Shown: one piece after another, positions 51,924 to 62,599 of the stretch
How the letters are laid out: every line of letters begins with the position of its first letter
Numbering within the stretch: position 1 is the stretch's first letter
NCBI RefSeq assembly: GCF_024508295.1
Contig: NZ_CP101990.1
Coordinates: forward strand, 1,860,001 to 1,924,000
Direction of reading: 5' to 3'
Length of the DNA stretch: 64,000 nucleotides
Source: Aeromicrobium duanguangcaii
Lineage (GTDB): Bacteria; Actinomycetota; Actinomycetes; Propionibacteriales; Nocardioidaceae
Program-made: the position numbers and the translations under genes
Notes under the pieces: generated by a model
Database searches by the model: none
Told to the model about the DNA's origin: nothing
Seen by the model: the letters and a program-made list of their open reading frames with translations, nothing else

Positions 51924-51939
51924 TGTAACCGTTGTCACA
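51924..51939. promoter_or_regulatory. CRP-like palindrome upstream of livK
   Basis: TGTAA-N6-TCACA (plus strand; TGTGA-N6-TTACA on minus) differs by one base from the TGTGA-N6-TCACA CRP/Cmr consensus. The arms extend one base further on each side (TTGT...ACAA). It lies 126-141 nt upstream of livK and 11 nt beyond the regulator stop. Confidence 0.45.
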
Positions 51940-51949
51940 AGAGGGGCCC

Positions 51950-52558
51950 TCAACCCTGCAACGACGGCCCATTCTCCATGACGGCCTCGGCCACCTGACG
52001 CATCGAGAGGCGCACGTCCATGGCCGTCTTCTGAATCCAGCGGAACGCCTGCGCCTCGGTCAGTCCGAGAGCCTCCTGCAGCACCGACTTGGCCTGTTCG
52101 ACGACCTTGCGGGTGGCCAGCTGCTCATGCAGATCCCCCACCTCGGCCTCGAGCGCCCGCAGCTCGGCGTACCGGCTCCGAGCCATCTCGATCGCCGGGA
52201 CCAGGTCCGAGGCGGTGAACGGCTTGACCAGGTAGGCCATGGCCCCCGCGTCGCTGGCTCGCTCGACCAGCTCACGCTGGCTGAAGGCCGTCAGCATGAC
52301 GACGGGCGCGATGCGCTCGGCCGCGATCTGCGAGGCGGCGGTGATGCCGTCCACCCCGGGCATCTGGATGTCCATCATCACGAGCTCGGGACGGTGCTCG
52401 CGCGCGAGATCGACGGCGGCCTGGCCGTCGGCGGCCTCGCCCACGACCTCGTAGCCCTGCTCGGCCAGCATCTCGGCGAGGTCCATCCGAATGAGGGCTT
52501 CGTCCTCCGCGATGACGACACGCGGCGTGGGGGGCGTCGACTGCACTGATTCGGTCAC
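51950..52558 (-). CDS. pdtaR: ANTAR-domain response regulator (PdtaR-like)
   Basis: 202 aa. The receiver domain (about 13-125) has the acidic pocket Glu18/Asp19, phospho-acceptor Asp63 in MMDIQMPG, Thr in MLTAFS and Lys in YLVKPF. The ANTAR RNA-binding domain (about 137-195) has the LATRKVVEQAKSVLQEALGLTEAQAFRWIQKTAMD pattern. It is expected to bind tandem-loop RNA and antiterminate when phosphorylated by a PdtaS-type kinase, which is not in this window. Its place between pyk and polA matches Rv1626 in M. tuberculosis. GTG start. Confidence 0.92.
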   Translation of the reverse strand: MTESVQSTPPTPRVVIAEDEALIRMDLAEMLAEQGYEVVGEAADGQAAVDLAREHRPELVMMDIQMPGVDGITAASQIAAERIAPVVMLTAFSQRELVERASDAGAMAYLVKPFTASDLVPAIEMARSRYAELRALEAEVGDLHEQLATRKVVEQAKSVLQEALGLTEAQAFRWIQKTAMDVRLSMRQVAEAVMENGPSLQG

Positions 52559-52586
52559 ACCGTAAGGTTATCGGGCACGACGGTGC

Positions 52587-52669
52587 GCCGAGATGGCGGA
52601 ATGGTAGACGCGATGGTCTCAAAAACCATTGTCCGAAAGGGCGTGCGGGTTCGAGTCCCGCTCTCGGCA
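52587..52669 (+). tRNA. tRNA-Leu(CAA)
   Basis: The acceptor arm GCCGAGA (52587-52593) pairs with TCTCGGC (52662-52668) and is followed by discriminator A. The anticodon loop CTCAAAA gives anticodon CAA. The variable arm is extended, as in class II tRNAs, and the T-loop GGTTCGAGTCC is canonical. CCA is not encoded (CCG follows). It sits divergently from the ANTAR regulator, 28 nt from its start, and reads UUG codons. Confidence 0.95.
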
Positions 52670-52674
52670 CCGAT

Positions 52675-52691
52675 GGCTCCCCGCGGGAGCC
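52675..52691 (+). terminator. Hairpin terminator after tRNA-Leu
   Basis: GGCTCCC (52675-52681) pairs perfectly with GGGAGCC (52685-52691) around a 3-nt loop, and GATTCTC follows. It starts 6 nt after the tRNA. Confidence 0.75.
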
Positions 52692-52760
52692 GATTCTCCC
52701 TGCAACTGCCCCGCCACCGCGCCCGTCTCCGACGCGGCGGCGCCCCCGATTCCCGCAGCG

Positions 52761-54227
52761 TCAGCTGACCGGCGGCGGCAGTTCGTCGGGATCGTAGGCC
52801 GCGACGACTCGGTTGATCGCGTCGCCCATCTTGTGCACGCGCAGCGCGTTGGTCGAGCCGGGGATTCCCGGAGGGGCACCGGCCACGATGACCACGCGGC
52901 GGCCCTGCTCGCATCGCTGCTGGCCGAGCAGCTCGCGGTCGACCTGGAGCGCGATCTGGTCGGTGTGGCTGATCTGCGGCGTCAGGAAGGTCTCGACGCC
53001 CCACGTGATCGCCAGCTGGTTGCGCACGAGCACGTCCGGCGTGAACGCCAGCACCGGGATCGAGGAGCGGTAGCGAGCCATCCGGCGGGCGGAGTCGCCC
53101 GTCGTGGTGAAGGCGATCATCAGCTCGGCCTCGACCGACTCGGCGACCTGCGAGGCCGCCCGGCAGATGATGCCCGTCGTGGTCTTGGGCTCCCACGTGA
53201 AGGAGGCCATGCGGGGCAGACCGTGGTCCTCGGTCGACGCGACGATCCGCGACATGATCCGCACCGTCTGGATCGGGAAGCGACCGACGCTGGTCTCGCC
53301 CGAGAGCATGACCGCGTCGGCGCCGTCGAGCACGGCGTTGGCGACGTCGCTGGCCTCGGCGCGCGTGGGTCGCGGCGCCGAGATCATCGACTCGAGCATC
53401 TGGGTGGCCACGATCACCGGCTTGGCGTTGCGGCGCGCCTTCTCGATGATGAGCTTCTGCACGATCGGCACGTCCTCGAGCGGCAGCTCGACGCCCAGGT
53501 CGCCGCGGGCGACCATGAACCCGTCGAACGCGTCGACGATCTCGTCGAGGTTGTCGACCGCCTGCGGCTTCTCGATCTTGGCGATGATCGGGCGGTGGAT
53601 GCCCTCCTCGTCCATGATCGCGCGGACCTCGTCGGCGTCCGCGGCGTTGCGCACGAACGACAGCGCGATGAAGTCGACGTCGGCACGCAGCGCCCAGCGC
53701 AGGTCGTCGATGTCCTTCTCGCTCATGGCGGGGACGCTGACGTTGACGCCGGGCAGGTTGATGCCCTTGTTGTTGCTGACCGCGCCGGGGACCTCGACGG
53801 TCGTCACGACGTCGGTGTCGGTCACCTGGACGGCGCGCAGACGCACCTTGCCGTCGTCGATGAGGATCTCGTCGCCGGCCTGGACGTCGCCGGGCAGGCC
53901 GGAGTAGGTCGTCGAGCAGACCGCGCGGTCGCCCTGGACGTCACGCGTGGTGATGGTGAACTCGTCCCCGAAGTTGAGCTCATGGGGTCCGTCGGTGAAC
54001 CGGCCGAGCCGGATCTTGGGGCCCTGCAGGTCGGCCAGCACCGCGATGGCCTTGCCGGTCGCCTCCGCTGCCTGGCGGACGCGGGTGAGTCGCTTGAGCT
54101 GCTCACTCTGCTCGCCGTGACTCATGTTGAGCCGAGCGACATCCATGCCGGCGATCGCCAGCTCGAGGATGCGTTCGGCGGTGTCGGTGGCTGGACCGAG
54201 GGTGCAGACGATCTTGGCTCTACGCAC
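52761..54227 (-). CDS. pyk: Pyruvate kinase
   Basis: Final glycolytic step, PEP + ADP to pyruvate + ATP. The 488 aa are complete. Visible: AKIVCTLGPATDT at the N-terminus, MDVARLNMSHG (phosphate and K+ site), the LQGPKIRLG B-domain junction, the signature IIAKIEKPQAVDNLDEI with catalytic Lys, and VARGDLGVE with the Mg2+ ligand. GTG start. It lies downstream of gltBD, separated from them by a strong hairpin, so it is probably independently transcribed. Confidence 0.97.
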   Translation of the reverse strand: MRRAKIVCTLGPATDTAERILELAIAGMDVARLNMSHGEQSEQLKRLTRVRQAAEATGKAIAVLADLQGPKIRLGRFTDGPHELNFGDEFTITTRDVQGDRAVCSTTYSGLPGDVQAGDEILIDDGKVRLRAVQVTDTDVVTTVEVPGAVSNNKGINLPGVNVSVPAMSEKDIDDLRWALRADVDFIALSFVRNAADADEVRAIMDEEGIHRPIIAKIEKPQAVDNLDEIVDAFDGFMVARGDLGVELPLEDVPIVQKLIIEKARRNAKPVIVATQMLESMISAPRPTRAEASDVANAVLDGADAVMLSGETSVGRFPIQTVRIMSRIVASTEDHGLPRMASFTWEPKTTTGIICRAASQVAESVEAELMIAFTTTGDSARRMARYRSSIPVLAFTPDVLVRNQLAITWGVETFLTPQISHTDQIALQVDRELLGQQRCEQGRRVVIVAGAPPGIPGSTNALRVHKMGDAINRVVAAYDPDELPPPVS

Positions 54228-54251
54228 CTTCCCACCCTATCCCTGCCCCGA

Positions 54252-54287
54252 ACCGAACCGCGAGTCACAGGGGACTCGCGGCTCGGT
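54252..54287 (-). terminator. Stem-loop terminator downstream of gltBD
   Basis: CCGCGAGTC (54258-54266) pairs perfectly with GACTCGCGG (54273-54281). Outer ACCGA/TCGGT (54252-54256 and 54283-54287) extend the stem. It begins 4 nt after the gltD stop. No clear T-tract. Confidence 0.75.
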
Positions 54288-54291
54288 CAGG

Positions 54292-55758
54292 TCACACCGT
54301 CAGGGGGCGTGCGGTGGGCGGAATGGGCGTCGGCAGCGTCGTCGAGCCGGTCAGCCAGGCGTCGACGCCCGCGGCAGCGCCACGGCCCTCGGCGATCGCC
54401 CACACGATGAGCGACTGGCCGCGACCGGCGTCACCGGCGACGAAGACGCCCTCGACACTGGACATGTAGTTCAGGTCGCGCACGATGTTCCCGCGCTCGT
54501 CGAGGTCGACGCCGAGCTGCTCGACGACACCCTCGCGCTGCGGGCCCGTGAAGCCCATCGCGAACAGCACGAGCTGCGCCGGGATCACGCGCTCGGTGCC
54601 GGCGACCTCCTCGAACCGACCGTCGATGAGCTCCACCTCGCTGATGCGCAGGCCGCTGACGTGGCCGTCGTCGTCGCCCACGAACTCCTTCGTGTTGACG
54701 GCGTAGACCCGATCGCCGCCCTCCTCGTGGGCGGAGGCGACGCGGTAGATCATCGGGTACGTCGGCCAGGGGTGGGCGTCCGCCCGCTCCTCGCTCGGTC
54801 GCGGCATGATCTCCAGGCTGGTGACCGAGCGGGCACCCTGACGGATCGACGTGCCCAGGCAGTCGGCGCCGGTGTCGCCGCCGCCGATGATGACGACGTC
54901 CTTGCCGGTGGCGAGGATCTGGTCCTCGACCGTCTCGCCGACCGCGACGCGGTTGGCCTGCGGCAGGAAGTCCATCGCCTGGTGGATGCCCGCGAGCTCA
55001 CGGCCCGGCGCCGGCAGGTCACGACGCACGGTCGAGCCGATCGCCAGGACGACCGCGTCGTAGCGCTCGCGCAGCTGCTGGCCCGTGATGGCCTCGCCGA
55101 CGGCGACGCCCGTGCGGAAGACGGTGCCCTCGCGCTGCATCTGGTTGATGCGACGGTCGACGTGCGACTTCTCCATCTTGAACTCGGGGATGCCGTAGCG
55201 CAGCAGTCCCCCGGCCTTGTCATCACGCTCGTAGACCGCGACGGTGTGGCCGGCGCGCGTGAGCTGCTGCGCCGTCGCCAGTCCGGCCGGGCCGGAGCCG
55301 ACGACCGCGATCGTCTTGCCGGTCAGCCACTCGGGCGTCTCGGGCTTGACGGCGTGCATCTCCCACGCCTTGTCGGCGATCGCGACCTCGACGTTCTTGA
55401 TCGTCACCGGGTCGCGGTTGATGCCCACGACGCAGGCGGTCTCGCACGGCGCGGGGCACAGCCGCCCGGTGAACTCCGGGAAGTTGTTCGTCGCGTGCAG
55501 GCGATCGATCGCATCGTCCCAGTCGTCGCGCCAGACCAGGTCGTTCCACTCGGGGATCAGGTTGCCCAGCGGGCAGCCCTGGTGGCAGAACGGGATGCCG
55601 CAGTCCATGCAGCGGCCCGCCTGCTCCGAGATGATCGGCAGCAGGGCTCGCCCGGCGCCGCCGGGGTAGACCTCGTTCCAGTCCTTCACCCGCTCCTCGA
55701 CGGGGCGGCGCTCGGCCACCTTGCGGGGCGTCGTCATGAAACCTCGGGGATCAGCCAC
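54292..55758 (-). CDS. gltD: Glutamate synthase (NADPH) small subunit
   Basis: 488 aa. Supplies electrons from NADPH through FAD and Fe-S clusters to GltB. The N-terminal cysteines [17 protein letters not shown] and CPAPCETAC ligate two [4Fe-4S] clusters. The FAD-binding [13 protein letters not shown] and the NADPH-binding [11 protein letters not shown] motifs follow. GTG at 55758 overlaps the gltB stop by 8 nt. Confidence 0.97.
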   Translation of the reverse strand: MADPRGFMTTPRKVAERRPVEERVKDWNEVYPGGAGRALLPIISEQAGRCMDCGIPFCHQGCPLGNLIPEWNDLVWRDDWDDAIDRLHATNNFPEFTGRLCPAPCETACVVGINRDPVTIKNVEVAIADKAWEMHAVKPETPEWLTGKTIAVVGSGPAGLATAQQLTRAGHTVAVYERDDKAGGLLRYGIPEFKMEKSHVDRRINQMQREGTVFRTGVAVGEAITGQQLRERYDAVVLAIGSTVRRDLPAPGRELAGIHQAMDFLPQANRVAVGETVEDQILATGKDVVIIGGGDTGADCLGTSIRQGARSVTSLEIMPRPSEERADAHPWPTYPMIYRVASAHEEGGDRVYAVNTKEFVGDDDGHVSGLRISEVELIDGRFEEVAGTERVIPAQLVLFAMGFTGPQREGVVEQLGVDLDERGNIVRDLNYMSSVEGVFVAGDAGRGQSLIVWAIAEGRGAAAGVDAWLTGSTTLPTPIPPTARPLTV

Positions 55759-58700
55759 GTGCGGCCACCTCCATCATTCGTGCAGTCGTCTCGTCCTCGG
55801 AGAGTCCTTCGGACTCCGCGGACGCCTTGGCCTCGAGAACGCGCCGGTAGTTGACCGGCATGATCTCGGTGATGCGGGCGAGGCTGGCCGGCCAGTCCCG
55901 GAGCAGCTGCTCGGCGACCGCCGAGCCCGTCTCCTCCAGGTGGCGGCGCACGATGGCCTCCAGCTCGACTCCGGTGGCCTCCGGGACGGGTCGCAGCTCG
56001 ACCATCTCGGGGTTGACCACGTCGGCGTCCAGATCCAGCACGTACGCCGAGCCACCGCTCATGCCGGCGGCGACGTTGCGTCCCGTCGGACCGAGGATGA
56101 CCACGCGGCCGCCGGTCATGTACTCGAGCGCGTGGTCGCCCACGCCCTCGACGACCGCGGTGGCGCCGGAGTTGCGCACGCAGAAGCGCTCGCCCACCTT
56201 GCCGCGCAGGTAGATCTCGCCGCCCGTGGCGCCGAAGCCGATGACGTTGCCGGCGACGATCTGGGCCTCGGCGGCGAACTGCGACTCACGCGGCGGCCGC
56301 ACGATGATGCGCCCTCCCGAGAGTCCCTTGCCGACGTAGTCGTTGCCGTCGCCCTCGAGGCGCAGCGTGATGCCGCGCGGGACGAAGGCGCCGAACGACT
56401 GGCCGGCCGACCCCAGGAACGTGATGTCGATGGTGTCGTCGGGCAGTCCCTCCCCGCGGTACCGCTTGGTCACCTCGTGACCGAGCATCGTGCCGACGGT
56501 GCGGTTGACGTTGCGGATCTCGAGCTGCGCGCGGACCGGCTCGGCCTTCTCCAGCGCGTCGCCGGCCAGGGCGATCAACTCGACGTCGAGGGCGCGGTCC
56601 AGGCCGTGCTCCTGCTTCGTCGTGCAGCGCAGCGAGGCGCCCTCGGGCAGCTCGGGCACGTACAGGACGCGGGTCAGGTCCAGCGAGCTGGCCTTCCAGT
56701 GGTCGACGGCCTCGCGGACGTCGAGGACCTCGGCGTGACCGACCGCCTCGTCGATGCTGCGGAAGCCCAGCTCGGCCAGGATCTCGCGCACCTCCTGGGC
56801 GATGAACTCGAAGAAGTTCACGACGTACTCGGCCTTGCCCGAGTACTTCTCGCGCAGCGACCGGTTCTGCGTCGCGACGCCGACCGGGCAGGTGTCGAGG
56901 TGGCAGACGCGCATCATGATGCAGCCCGACACGACCAGCGGGGCGGTCGCGAAGCCGAACTCCTCGCCGCCGAGCAGCGCGGCGATGACGACGTCGCGGC
57001 CCGTCTTGAGCTGGCCGTCGACCTGCACGACGATCCGGTCGCGCAACCCGTTGAGCAGCAGCGTCTGCTGGGTCTCGGCCAGGCCGAGCTCCCACGGACC
57101 GCCCGCGTGCTTGAGGCTCGTCAGGGGGGACGCGCCGGTTCCGCCGTCGTGGCCGGAGATCAGCACGACGTCGGCCTTGGCCTTCGAGACACCGGCCGCG
57201 ACCGTGCCCACGCCGACCTCGGACACGAGCTTGACGTGGACGCGAGCCGACGGGTTCGCGTTCTTCAGGTCGTGGATCAGCTGCTTGAGATCCTCGATCG
57301 AGTAGATGTCGTGGTGCGGCGGCGGGCTGATCAGGCCGACACCCGGCGTCGAGTGCCGCGTCTTGGCCACCCACGGGTAGACCTTCGGGCCGGGCAGCTG
57401 TCCGCCCTCACCGGGCTTGGCGCCCTGGGCCATCTTGATCTGGATGTCGTCCGCGTTGGTCAGGTACTCGCTCGTGACGCCGAAGCGACCGGACGCGACC
57501 TGCTTGATCGCCGAGCGGCGCTCGGGATCGTAGAGGCGCTCGGGGTCCTCGCCGCCCTCACCGGTGTTCGACTTGCCGCCGAGGCGGTTCATCGCGATGG
57601 CGAGGGTCTCGTGGGCCTCCTGGCTGATGGACCCGTAGGACATCGCGCCGGTCGAGAAGCGCTTGACGATCTCGGAGACCGGCTCGACCTCGTCGATCGA
57701 GATCGGCTCGCGGTCGGCCTTGAACTTCATCAACCCGCGCAGCGTCATCAGACGGCTCGACTGGTCGTCGATCCGCTGCGTGTACTGCTTGAAGACGTCG
57801 TACCGGCCCGTGCGCGTGGAGTGCTGCAGGCGGAAGACGGTCTCCGGGTCGAACAGGTGCTCCGGGCCGAAGCGGCGCCACTGGTACTCGCCGCCGACCT
57901 CGAGCCGGCGACGCGGGCTGGCGATGCCCTTGGTGGGGTACGCCTTCAGGTGCCGCGCGTGGACCTCCTCGGCGATGACGTCCAGGCCGACGCCGCCGAG
58001 CTTGCTGGAGGTGCCCGTGAAGTACCGGTCGACGACCTCGTGGGACAGGCCGATGCACTCGAAGATCTGCGCGCCGGTGTACGACGAGACCGTCGAGACG
58101 CCGATCTTGCTCATGACCTTCAGGACGCCCTTGCCCAGGCCGTAGGCGACGTTGCGCGCGGCCTTCGTGGGGTCGACACCCTCGACGTAGACGCCCTCGC
58201 GGGCGAGGTCCTCGGCGGTCTCGAGCGCCAGGTACGGGTTGACCGCGGTCGCGCCGAAGCCGATCAGCAGCGCGACGTGGTGCACCTCGCGCACGTCGCC
58301 GGCCTCGACCAGCAGGCCGGCCTGCGTGCGCAGCTTCTCGCGGACCATGTGGTGGTGGACCGCACCGGTCAGCAGCAGCGACGGGATCGGGGCCAGGTCG
58401 ACGTTGGAGTGGCGGTCCGACAGCACGATGATGCGCGCGCCGCGGTTGACGATCGCGTCCGACACCTCGGCGCAGATCTCGTCGATGCGCTGCGCCAGGG
58501 CCTCTCCCCCGCCCAGCACGTCGTACAGGCCGCGGACGACGTGCACGCTGAAGCCGGGCATGTCGCCGTCACGGTTCATGTGGCGGATCTTGGCCAGCTC
58601 GTCGCTGTCGATCACGGGGAACGGCAGCTGCAGCATCCGGCACGACGCCGGCGTGGGGTCGAGCAGGTTGCGCTCGGGGCCGATCGTGCCGGCCAGCGAC

Positions 58701-60289
58701 GTGACGACCTCCTCGCGGATGGCGTCCAGCGGCGGGTTCGTCACCTGGGCGAACAGCTGGCTGAAGTAGTCGAACAGCAGGCGCGGCCGGTCCGACAGCG
58801 CGGCGATCGGGGTGTCGGTGCCCATCGAGCCGATCGTCTCGGCACCGGTGCGCGCGATCGGCGCGACCAGCTTGCGCACCTCCTCCTCGGTGTAGCCGAA
58901 GACCTGCTGGCGACGCGCGACGGAGGCGTGGTTGTGGACGATGTGCTCGAGGTCCGGCAGGTCCTCGAAGCGGACGAGGCCCGAGTACAGCCACTCCTCG
59001 TACGGGTGCTCGTTGGCCAGCGACGCCTTGATCTCGTGGTCCTCGACGACGCGGTGCTCCTCGAGGTCGAGCAGGAACATCTTGCCCGGCTCGACCCGGC
59101 CCTTGCGGGTGATCTTCTTGGCGTCGATGTCGAGCACGCCCGCCTCGGACGCGAGCACGACGAGGCCGTCCTCGGTGATGACGTAGCGACCCGGGCGCAG
59201 GCCGTTGCGGTCCAGGACCGCGCCGATCTGGGTGCCGTCGGTGAAGCAGACCGCGGCGGGGCCGTCCCAGGCCTCCATGACCGTGGAGTGGAACTCATAG
59301 AAGGCGCGGCGGGACGGATCCATCTCGGCGTTGTTCTCCCACGCCTCGGGGATCATCATCATCACCGCGTGCGGCAGCGAGCGGCCGCCCAGGTGCAGCA
59401 GCTCGAGCACCTCGTCCAGGGACGCGGTGTCGGAGCCGTCGGGGCTGCAGATGGGGAACAGTCGCGAGAGGTCGCCGGGGATCAGGTCGCTCTCGAGCAG
59501 CGCCTCACGGGCGCGCATCCAGTTGCGGTTGCCGCGGGCGGTGTTGATCTCGCCGTTGTGCGCGACGTAGCGGAACGGGTGCGCCAGCGGCCAGCTCGGG
59601 AAGGTGTTGGTCGAGAAGCGGCTGTGCACGATCGCCAGCGCCGACTCCATCCGCTCGTCGAGCAGATCGGGGAAGAACACGTCGAGCTGCTCGGTCGTGA
59701 GCATGCCCTTGTAGACGAGCGTGCGCGACGACAGCGACGGGAAGTACACGCCGGCCTCGTGGTGCGAGCGCTTGTTGACGGCGTAGGTCAGGCGGTCCAG
59801 GCCGATGCCGGACACGTCACGGTCGGGCGTGGTGACGAAGAGCAGCTCGAAGGCCGGCATCGCGGCATACGCCATCGAGCCGAGGATGTCCGGGACGACG
59901 GGAACCTCGCGCCAGCCGAGGACCTCCAGGCCCTCCTCGACGGCGATCGCCTCGACCTGGGCCTTGGCCTCGTCGGCGCGGTCGCGCGGCAGGAACGCCA
60001 TGCCGGCGGCGTAGCGGCCGGCCTCGGGCAGCTCGACCGGGGCGACGCCGCGCAGGAAGCGGTCGGGCACCTGCATGAGGATGCCGGCACCGTCACCGGT
60101 GTTCGGCTCGCCGCCGACGGCGCCGCGGTGGTCGAGGTTGCGCAGCGCGGTCAGACCGTGCTGGACGATCTCGTTGCTGGGCACGCCCGTGAGCGTCGCC
60201 ACGAAGGCGACACCGCAGTTGTCGTGCTCGTTGGCGGGGTCGTAGAGGCCTTGCGCCTGGGGCGCGGCGGAGAAGAGCGGACGATCCAT
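55751..60289 (-). CDS. gltB: Glutamate synthase large subunit
   Basis: 1512 aa. Converts glutamine + 2-oxoglutarate to two glutamates. A 24-residue propeptide precedes the catalytic Cys25 in EHDNCGVAF (class-II glutaminase domain to about 430). A central domain follows, then the FMN/synthase domain (about 850-1120, with [33 protein letters not shown] and [10 protein letters not shown]), the [3Fe-4S] site [16 protein letters not shown] and the C-terminal beta-helix ([28 protein letters not shown]). ATG 60289 is chosen; the TTG at 60313 has no Shine-Dalgarno and would lengthen the propeptide. Confidence 0.97.
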   Translation of the reverse strand: MDRPLFSAAPQAQGLYDPANEHDNCGVAFVATLTGVPSNEIVQHGLTALRNLDHRGAVGGEPNTGDGAGILMQVPDRFLRGVAPVELPEAGRYAAGMAFLPRDRADEAKAQVEAIAVEEGLEVLGWREVPVVPDILGSMAYAAMPAFELLFVTTPDRDVSGIGLDRLTYAVNKRSHHEAGVYFPSLSSRTLVYKGMLTTEQLDVFFPDLLDERMESALAIVHSRFSTNTFPSWPLAHPFRYVAHNGEINTARGNRNWMRAREALLESDLIPGDLSRLFPICSPDGSDTASLDEVLELLHLGGRSLPHAVMMMIPEAWENNAEMDPSRRAFYEFHSTVMEAWDGPAAVCFTDGTQIGAVLDRNGLRPGRYVITEDGLVVLASEAGVLDIDAKKITRKGRVEPGKMFLLDLEEHRVVEDHEIKASLANEHPYEEWLYSGLVRFEDLPDLEHIVHNHASVARRQQVFGYTEEEVRKLVAPIARTGAETIGSMGTDTPIAALSDRPRLLFDYFSQLFAQVTNPPLDAIREEVVTSLAGTIGPERNLLDPTPASCRMLQLPFPVIDSDELAKIRHMNRDGDMPGFSVHVVRGLYDVLGGGEALAQRIDEICAEVSDAIVNRGARIIVLSDRHSNVDLAPIPSLLLTGAVHHHMVREKLRTQAGLLVEAGDVREVHHVALLIGFGATAVNPYLALETAEDLAREGVYVEGVDPTKAARNVAYGLGKGVLKVMSKIGVSTVSSYTGAQIFECIGLSHEVVDRYFTGTSSKLGGVGLDVIAEEVHARHLKAYPTKGIASPRRRLEVGGEYQWRRFGPEHLFDPETVFRLQHSTRTGRYDVFKQYTQRIDDQSSRLMTLRGLMKFKADREPISIDEVEPVSEIVKRFSTGAMSYGSISQEAHETLAIAMNRLGGKSNTGEGGEDPERLYDPERRSAIKQVASGRFGVTSEYLTNADDIQIKMAQGAKPGEGGQLPGPKVYPWVAKTRHSTPGVGLISPPPHHDIYSIEDLKQLIHDLKNANPSARVHVKLVSEVGVGTVAAGVSKAKADVVLISGHDGGTGASPLTSLKHAGGPWELGLAETQQTLLLNGLRDRIVVQVDGQLKTGRDVVIAALLGGEEFGFATAPLVVSGCIMMRVCHLDTCPVGVATQNRSLREKYSGKAEYVVNFFEFIAQEVREILAELGFRSIDEAVGHAEVLDVREAVDHWKASSLDLTRVLYVPELPEGASLRCTTKQEHGLDRALDVELIALAGDALEKAEPVRAQLEIRNVNRTVGTMLGHEVTKRYRGEGLPDDTIDITFLGSAGQSFGAFVPRGITLRLEGDGNDYVGKGLSGGRIIVRPPRESQFAAEAQIVAGNVIGFGATGGEIYLRGKVGERFCVRNSGATAVVEGVGDHALEYMTGGRVVILGPTGRNVAAGMSGGSAYVLDLDADVVNPEMVELRPVPEATGVELEAIVRRHLEETGSAVAEQLLRDWPASLARITEIMPVNYRRVLEAKASAESEGLSEDETTARMMEVAARG

Positions 60290-60407
60290 GTAACAACCTG
60301 TCGTCGATGCCAAGGGGGAGAGACACTGGGCGAGGACGACATTGGCCTCATCAGCAGATTCAGGTTACCTCAAGGTTTCAGGCCTGGGACGGGGCCACCC
60401 CCACTCG

Positions 60408-61892
60408 TCAGGCGGGCGCGCAGGCCGGGGCCGGCGGCAGCGGCGCGGGCACGCCCACCGAGGGCATGCCCAGGCCGACCGAGCCGGGGGTCACCGAGGT
60501 GCGGCCCTGCCGGGACTCCCACGCGTCACCTGCCCGGGTGCGGCGCACCTCGATCGGCTCGCCGTCGGCGACCAGGTGGTGCGGGGACGCCTTCGTGACC
60601 CGCGTGACGACGAGGTCGCCGGGGCGGACCTCGTGGTCACCGGGGACGAAGTGCACGAGCCGGTTGTCGCGCGCTCGCCCGCTCATCCGATGGGTCTCGG
60701 CATCCTTGCGGCCACCGGCGTGGGCCTGGTCGGCCACGAGCAGCTCGACGACCTGGCCCTCGAGTCGCTGGTTCTCGGACCACGAGATCTCCGACACGAG
60801 CGCCGAGAGACGCTCATAGCGCTCCTGCACGACGGCCTTCGGCAGCTGGTCGGGCAGGTCGGCGGCCGGCGTGCCGGGGCGCTGCGAGTACTGGAACGTG
60901 AACGCGCTGGAGAACCGTGCCTGACGCACGACGTCCATCGTCTCGAGGAAGTCCTCCTCGGTCTCGCCGGGGAAGCCGACGATGATGTCGGTCGTGATCG
61001 ACGCCTCGGGCATCGCCGCACGCACGCGGTCGAGGATCCCCAGGAAGCGGTCGCGGCGGTAGGAGCGGCGCATCGCCTTGAGGATGCGGTCCGAGCCCGA
61101 CTGCAACGGCATGTGCAGCTGCGGCATGACATTGGGCGTCTCGGCCATCGCGGCGATGACGTCGTCGGAGAAGGCGGCGGGGTGCGGCGAGGTGAACCGC
61201 ACGCGCTCGAGGCCCTCGATCTGCCCGCAGGCGCGCAGCAGCTTGGAGAACGCCTCGCGGTCACCGAACTCGACGCCGTAGCTGTTGACGTTCTGGCCCA
61301 GCAGGGTGACCTCGACGACGCCCTCGGCGACCAGCGCCTCGATCTCGGCGAGGATGTCGCCGGGCCGGCGGTCGCGCTCCTTGCCGCGCAGGGCGGGGAC
61401 GATGCAGAACGTGCAGGTGTTGTTGCAGCCGACGCTGATCGAGACCCAAGCGGCGAAGACCGAGTCACGCTTGGTCGGGAGCGTCGACGGGAAGACCTCG
61501 AGCGACTCGAGGATCTCGACCTGGGACTCCTCGGCGATCCGTGCCCGCTCGAGCAGGACCGGCAGCGAGCCGATGTTGTGGGTGCCGAAGACGACGTCCA
61601 CCCACGGCGCGCGCCGGGTGATGGTGTCCTTGTCCTTCTGCGCCAGGCAGCCGCCCACGGCGACCTGCATGCCGGGGTTCTTGGCCTTGATGCTCGCCAC
61701 GTGGCCGAGGTTGCCGTACAGCTTGTTGTCGGCGTTCTCGCGCACGGCGCACGTGTTGAAGACGACGAGGTCCGGCGTCTGCCCCTGCTCGGCCGCCGCG
61801 TAGCCCGCGGTCTCGAGCAGTCCCGACAGCCGCTCGCTGTCGTGCACGTTCATCTGGCAGCCGTAGGTACGGACTTCATAGGTCTTCGTCAT
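60408..61892 (-). CDS. miaB: tRNA-2-methylthio-N6-dimethylallyladenosine synthase
   Basis: 494 aa. Radical-SAM methylthiotransferase modifying A37 of UNN-decoding tRNAs. The auxiliary cluster is held by Cys12, Cys48 and Cys82; the radical-SAM cluster by Cys156, Cys160 and Cys163 (CNNTCTFC). The TRAM domain is near 375-445. A proline-rich 45-residue C-terminal tail ([20 protein letters not shown] end) follows, longer than in most MiaB. ATG start. It lies 118 nt upstream of gltB on the same strand. Confidence 0.95.
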   Translation of the reverse strand: MTKTYEVRTYGCQMNVHDSERLSGLLETAGYAAAEQGQTPDLVVFNTCAVRENADNKLYGNLGHVASIKAKNPGMQVAVGGCLAQKDKDTITRRAPWVDVVFGTHNIGSLPVLLERARIAEESQVEILESLEVFPSTLPTKRDSVFAAWVSISVGCNNTCTFCIVPALRGKERDRRPGDILAEIEALVAEGVVEVTLLGQNVNSYGVEFGDREAFSKLLRACGQIEGLERVRFTSPHPAAFSDDVIAAMAETPNVMPQLHMPLQSGSDRILKAMRRSYRRDRFLGILDRVRAAMPEASITTDIIVGFPGETEEDFLETMDVVRQARFSSAFTFQYSQRPGTPAADLPDQLPKAVVQERYERLSALVSEISWSENQRLEGQVVELLVADQAHAGGRKDAETHRMSGRARDNRLVHFVPGDHEVRPGDLVVTRVTKASPHHLVADGEPIEVRRTRAGDAWESRQGRTSVTPGSVGLGMPSVGVPAPLPPAPACAPA

Positions 61893-61931
61893 GACCGTTC
61901 CATGGTACGTGGACCCGGACGCCCGCCCGGA

Positions 61932-61953
61932 CGGCCGCCGTCGTCAGCGGCCG
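61932..61953. terminator. GC-rich hairpin between the DUF305 and miaB genes
   Basis: CGGCCGC (61932-61938) and GCGGCCG (61947-61953) form a 7-bp stem with an 8-nt loop, 7 nt beyond the DUF305 stop. No T-tract. Confidence 0.5.
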
Positions 61954-61960
61954 CCCCGGG

Positions 61961-62599
61961 TCAGAGCGTCAGCAGGATGTCGCGCAGGCGGGTGACCTCC
62001 GCGCTCTGCGACGCCATGACGTCGCCGGCGAACGCGCGGTTGACGGTGTCGATCCCGCTGCTGAGCGCCTCGTCGGCCATCGCGATGGCGCCCTCGTGGT
62101 GGGCGATCATGCGCTTGACGTAGAGCCGGTCGAACGCACGACCCCGTGCGGCGGCCAGCTCGTCCATCTGCGCCGGGGTGAGCATGCCCTGCATGTGCGT
62201 GACGTGCTCACCGGTCGGCGTCGTGGACGCCTTCGGCAGGCCGCGGGTCTCGAGCCAGCCCTGCAGCGCGTCGATCTCGGCTCGTTGCGTGTCGCTGATG
62301 CGCGAGGCGAAGCCCTTGACCTCGCTGGCGCGGGCGTGCTTCGCCGCCAGGGCCGACATCTCGACGGCCTGCTGGTGGTGCGGCACCATCATCTCGACGA
62401 ACTCGCGGTCGACGTCGTTGTAGTCGTCCTTGGGCGTCTTCAACGACTCGGGCGCGACGGTCTTGCTGGACTCGCCCACCTCGCCCGGCACGATGATCGG
62501 TGCGCCGGAGTCCTTCTCTTCATCGGCAGAGCAGCCCGCGGCCGCGGTGAGCGCCAGAACGGCGCTCACCGCGACCACGGCACGACGGACCAAGGTCAC
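61961..62599 (-). CDS. DUF305 lipoprotein
   Basis: 212 aa. Lipoprotein signal with lipobox AAGC (Cys23). The ferritin-like DUF305 four-helix domain (about 60-210) carries the paired motifs MMVPHHQQAVEM and MIAHHEGAIAMA, whose His residues are thought to bind metal, often copper. GTG 62599 overlaps the stop of the upstream LVIVD/Ig gene (GTGA), so the two are coupled. DUF305 proteins often sit with LVIVD or copper-related secreted proteins; a metal role here is inference. Confidence 0.9.
   Translation of the reverse strand: MTLVRRAVVAVSAVLALTAAAGCSADEEKDSGAPIIVPGEVGESSKTVAPESLKTPKDDYNDVDREFVEMMVPHHQQAVEMSALAAKHARASEVKGFASRISDTQRAEIDALQGWLETRGLPKASTTPTGEHVTHMQGMLTPAQMDELAAARGRAFDRLYVKRMIAHHEGAIAMADEALSSGIDTVNRAFAGDVMASQSAEVTRLRDILLTL

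Noticed and set aside
52587-52669. tRNA-Leu as an attachment site for an integrated element
   Set aside because: No duplicated tRNA 3' end, integrase or foreign block is seen next to it; the flanking genes keep conserved order.
60290-60407. Promoter of gltB in the miaB-gltB gap
   Set aside because: There is an ACCT-TG-AGGT dyad near 60370, but I could find no -35/-10 pair with correct spacing, so no promoter is claimed.
55721-60598. 1625-codon plus-strand open frame
   Set aside because: It is antisense to gltB and gltD, whose catalytic motifs are all clear; the composition is that of a GC-driven shadow.
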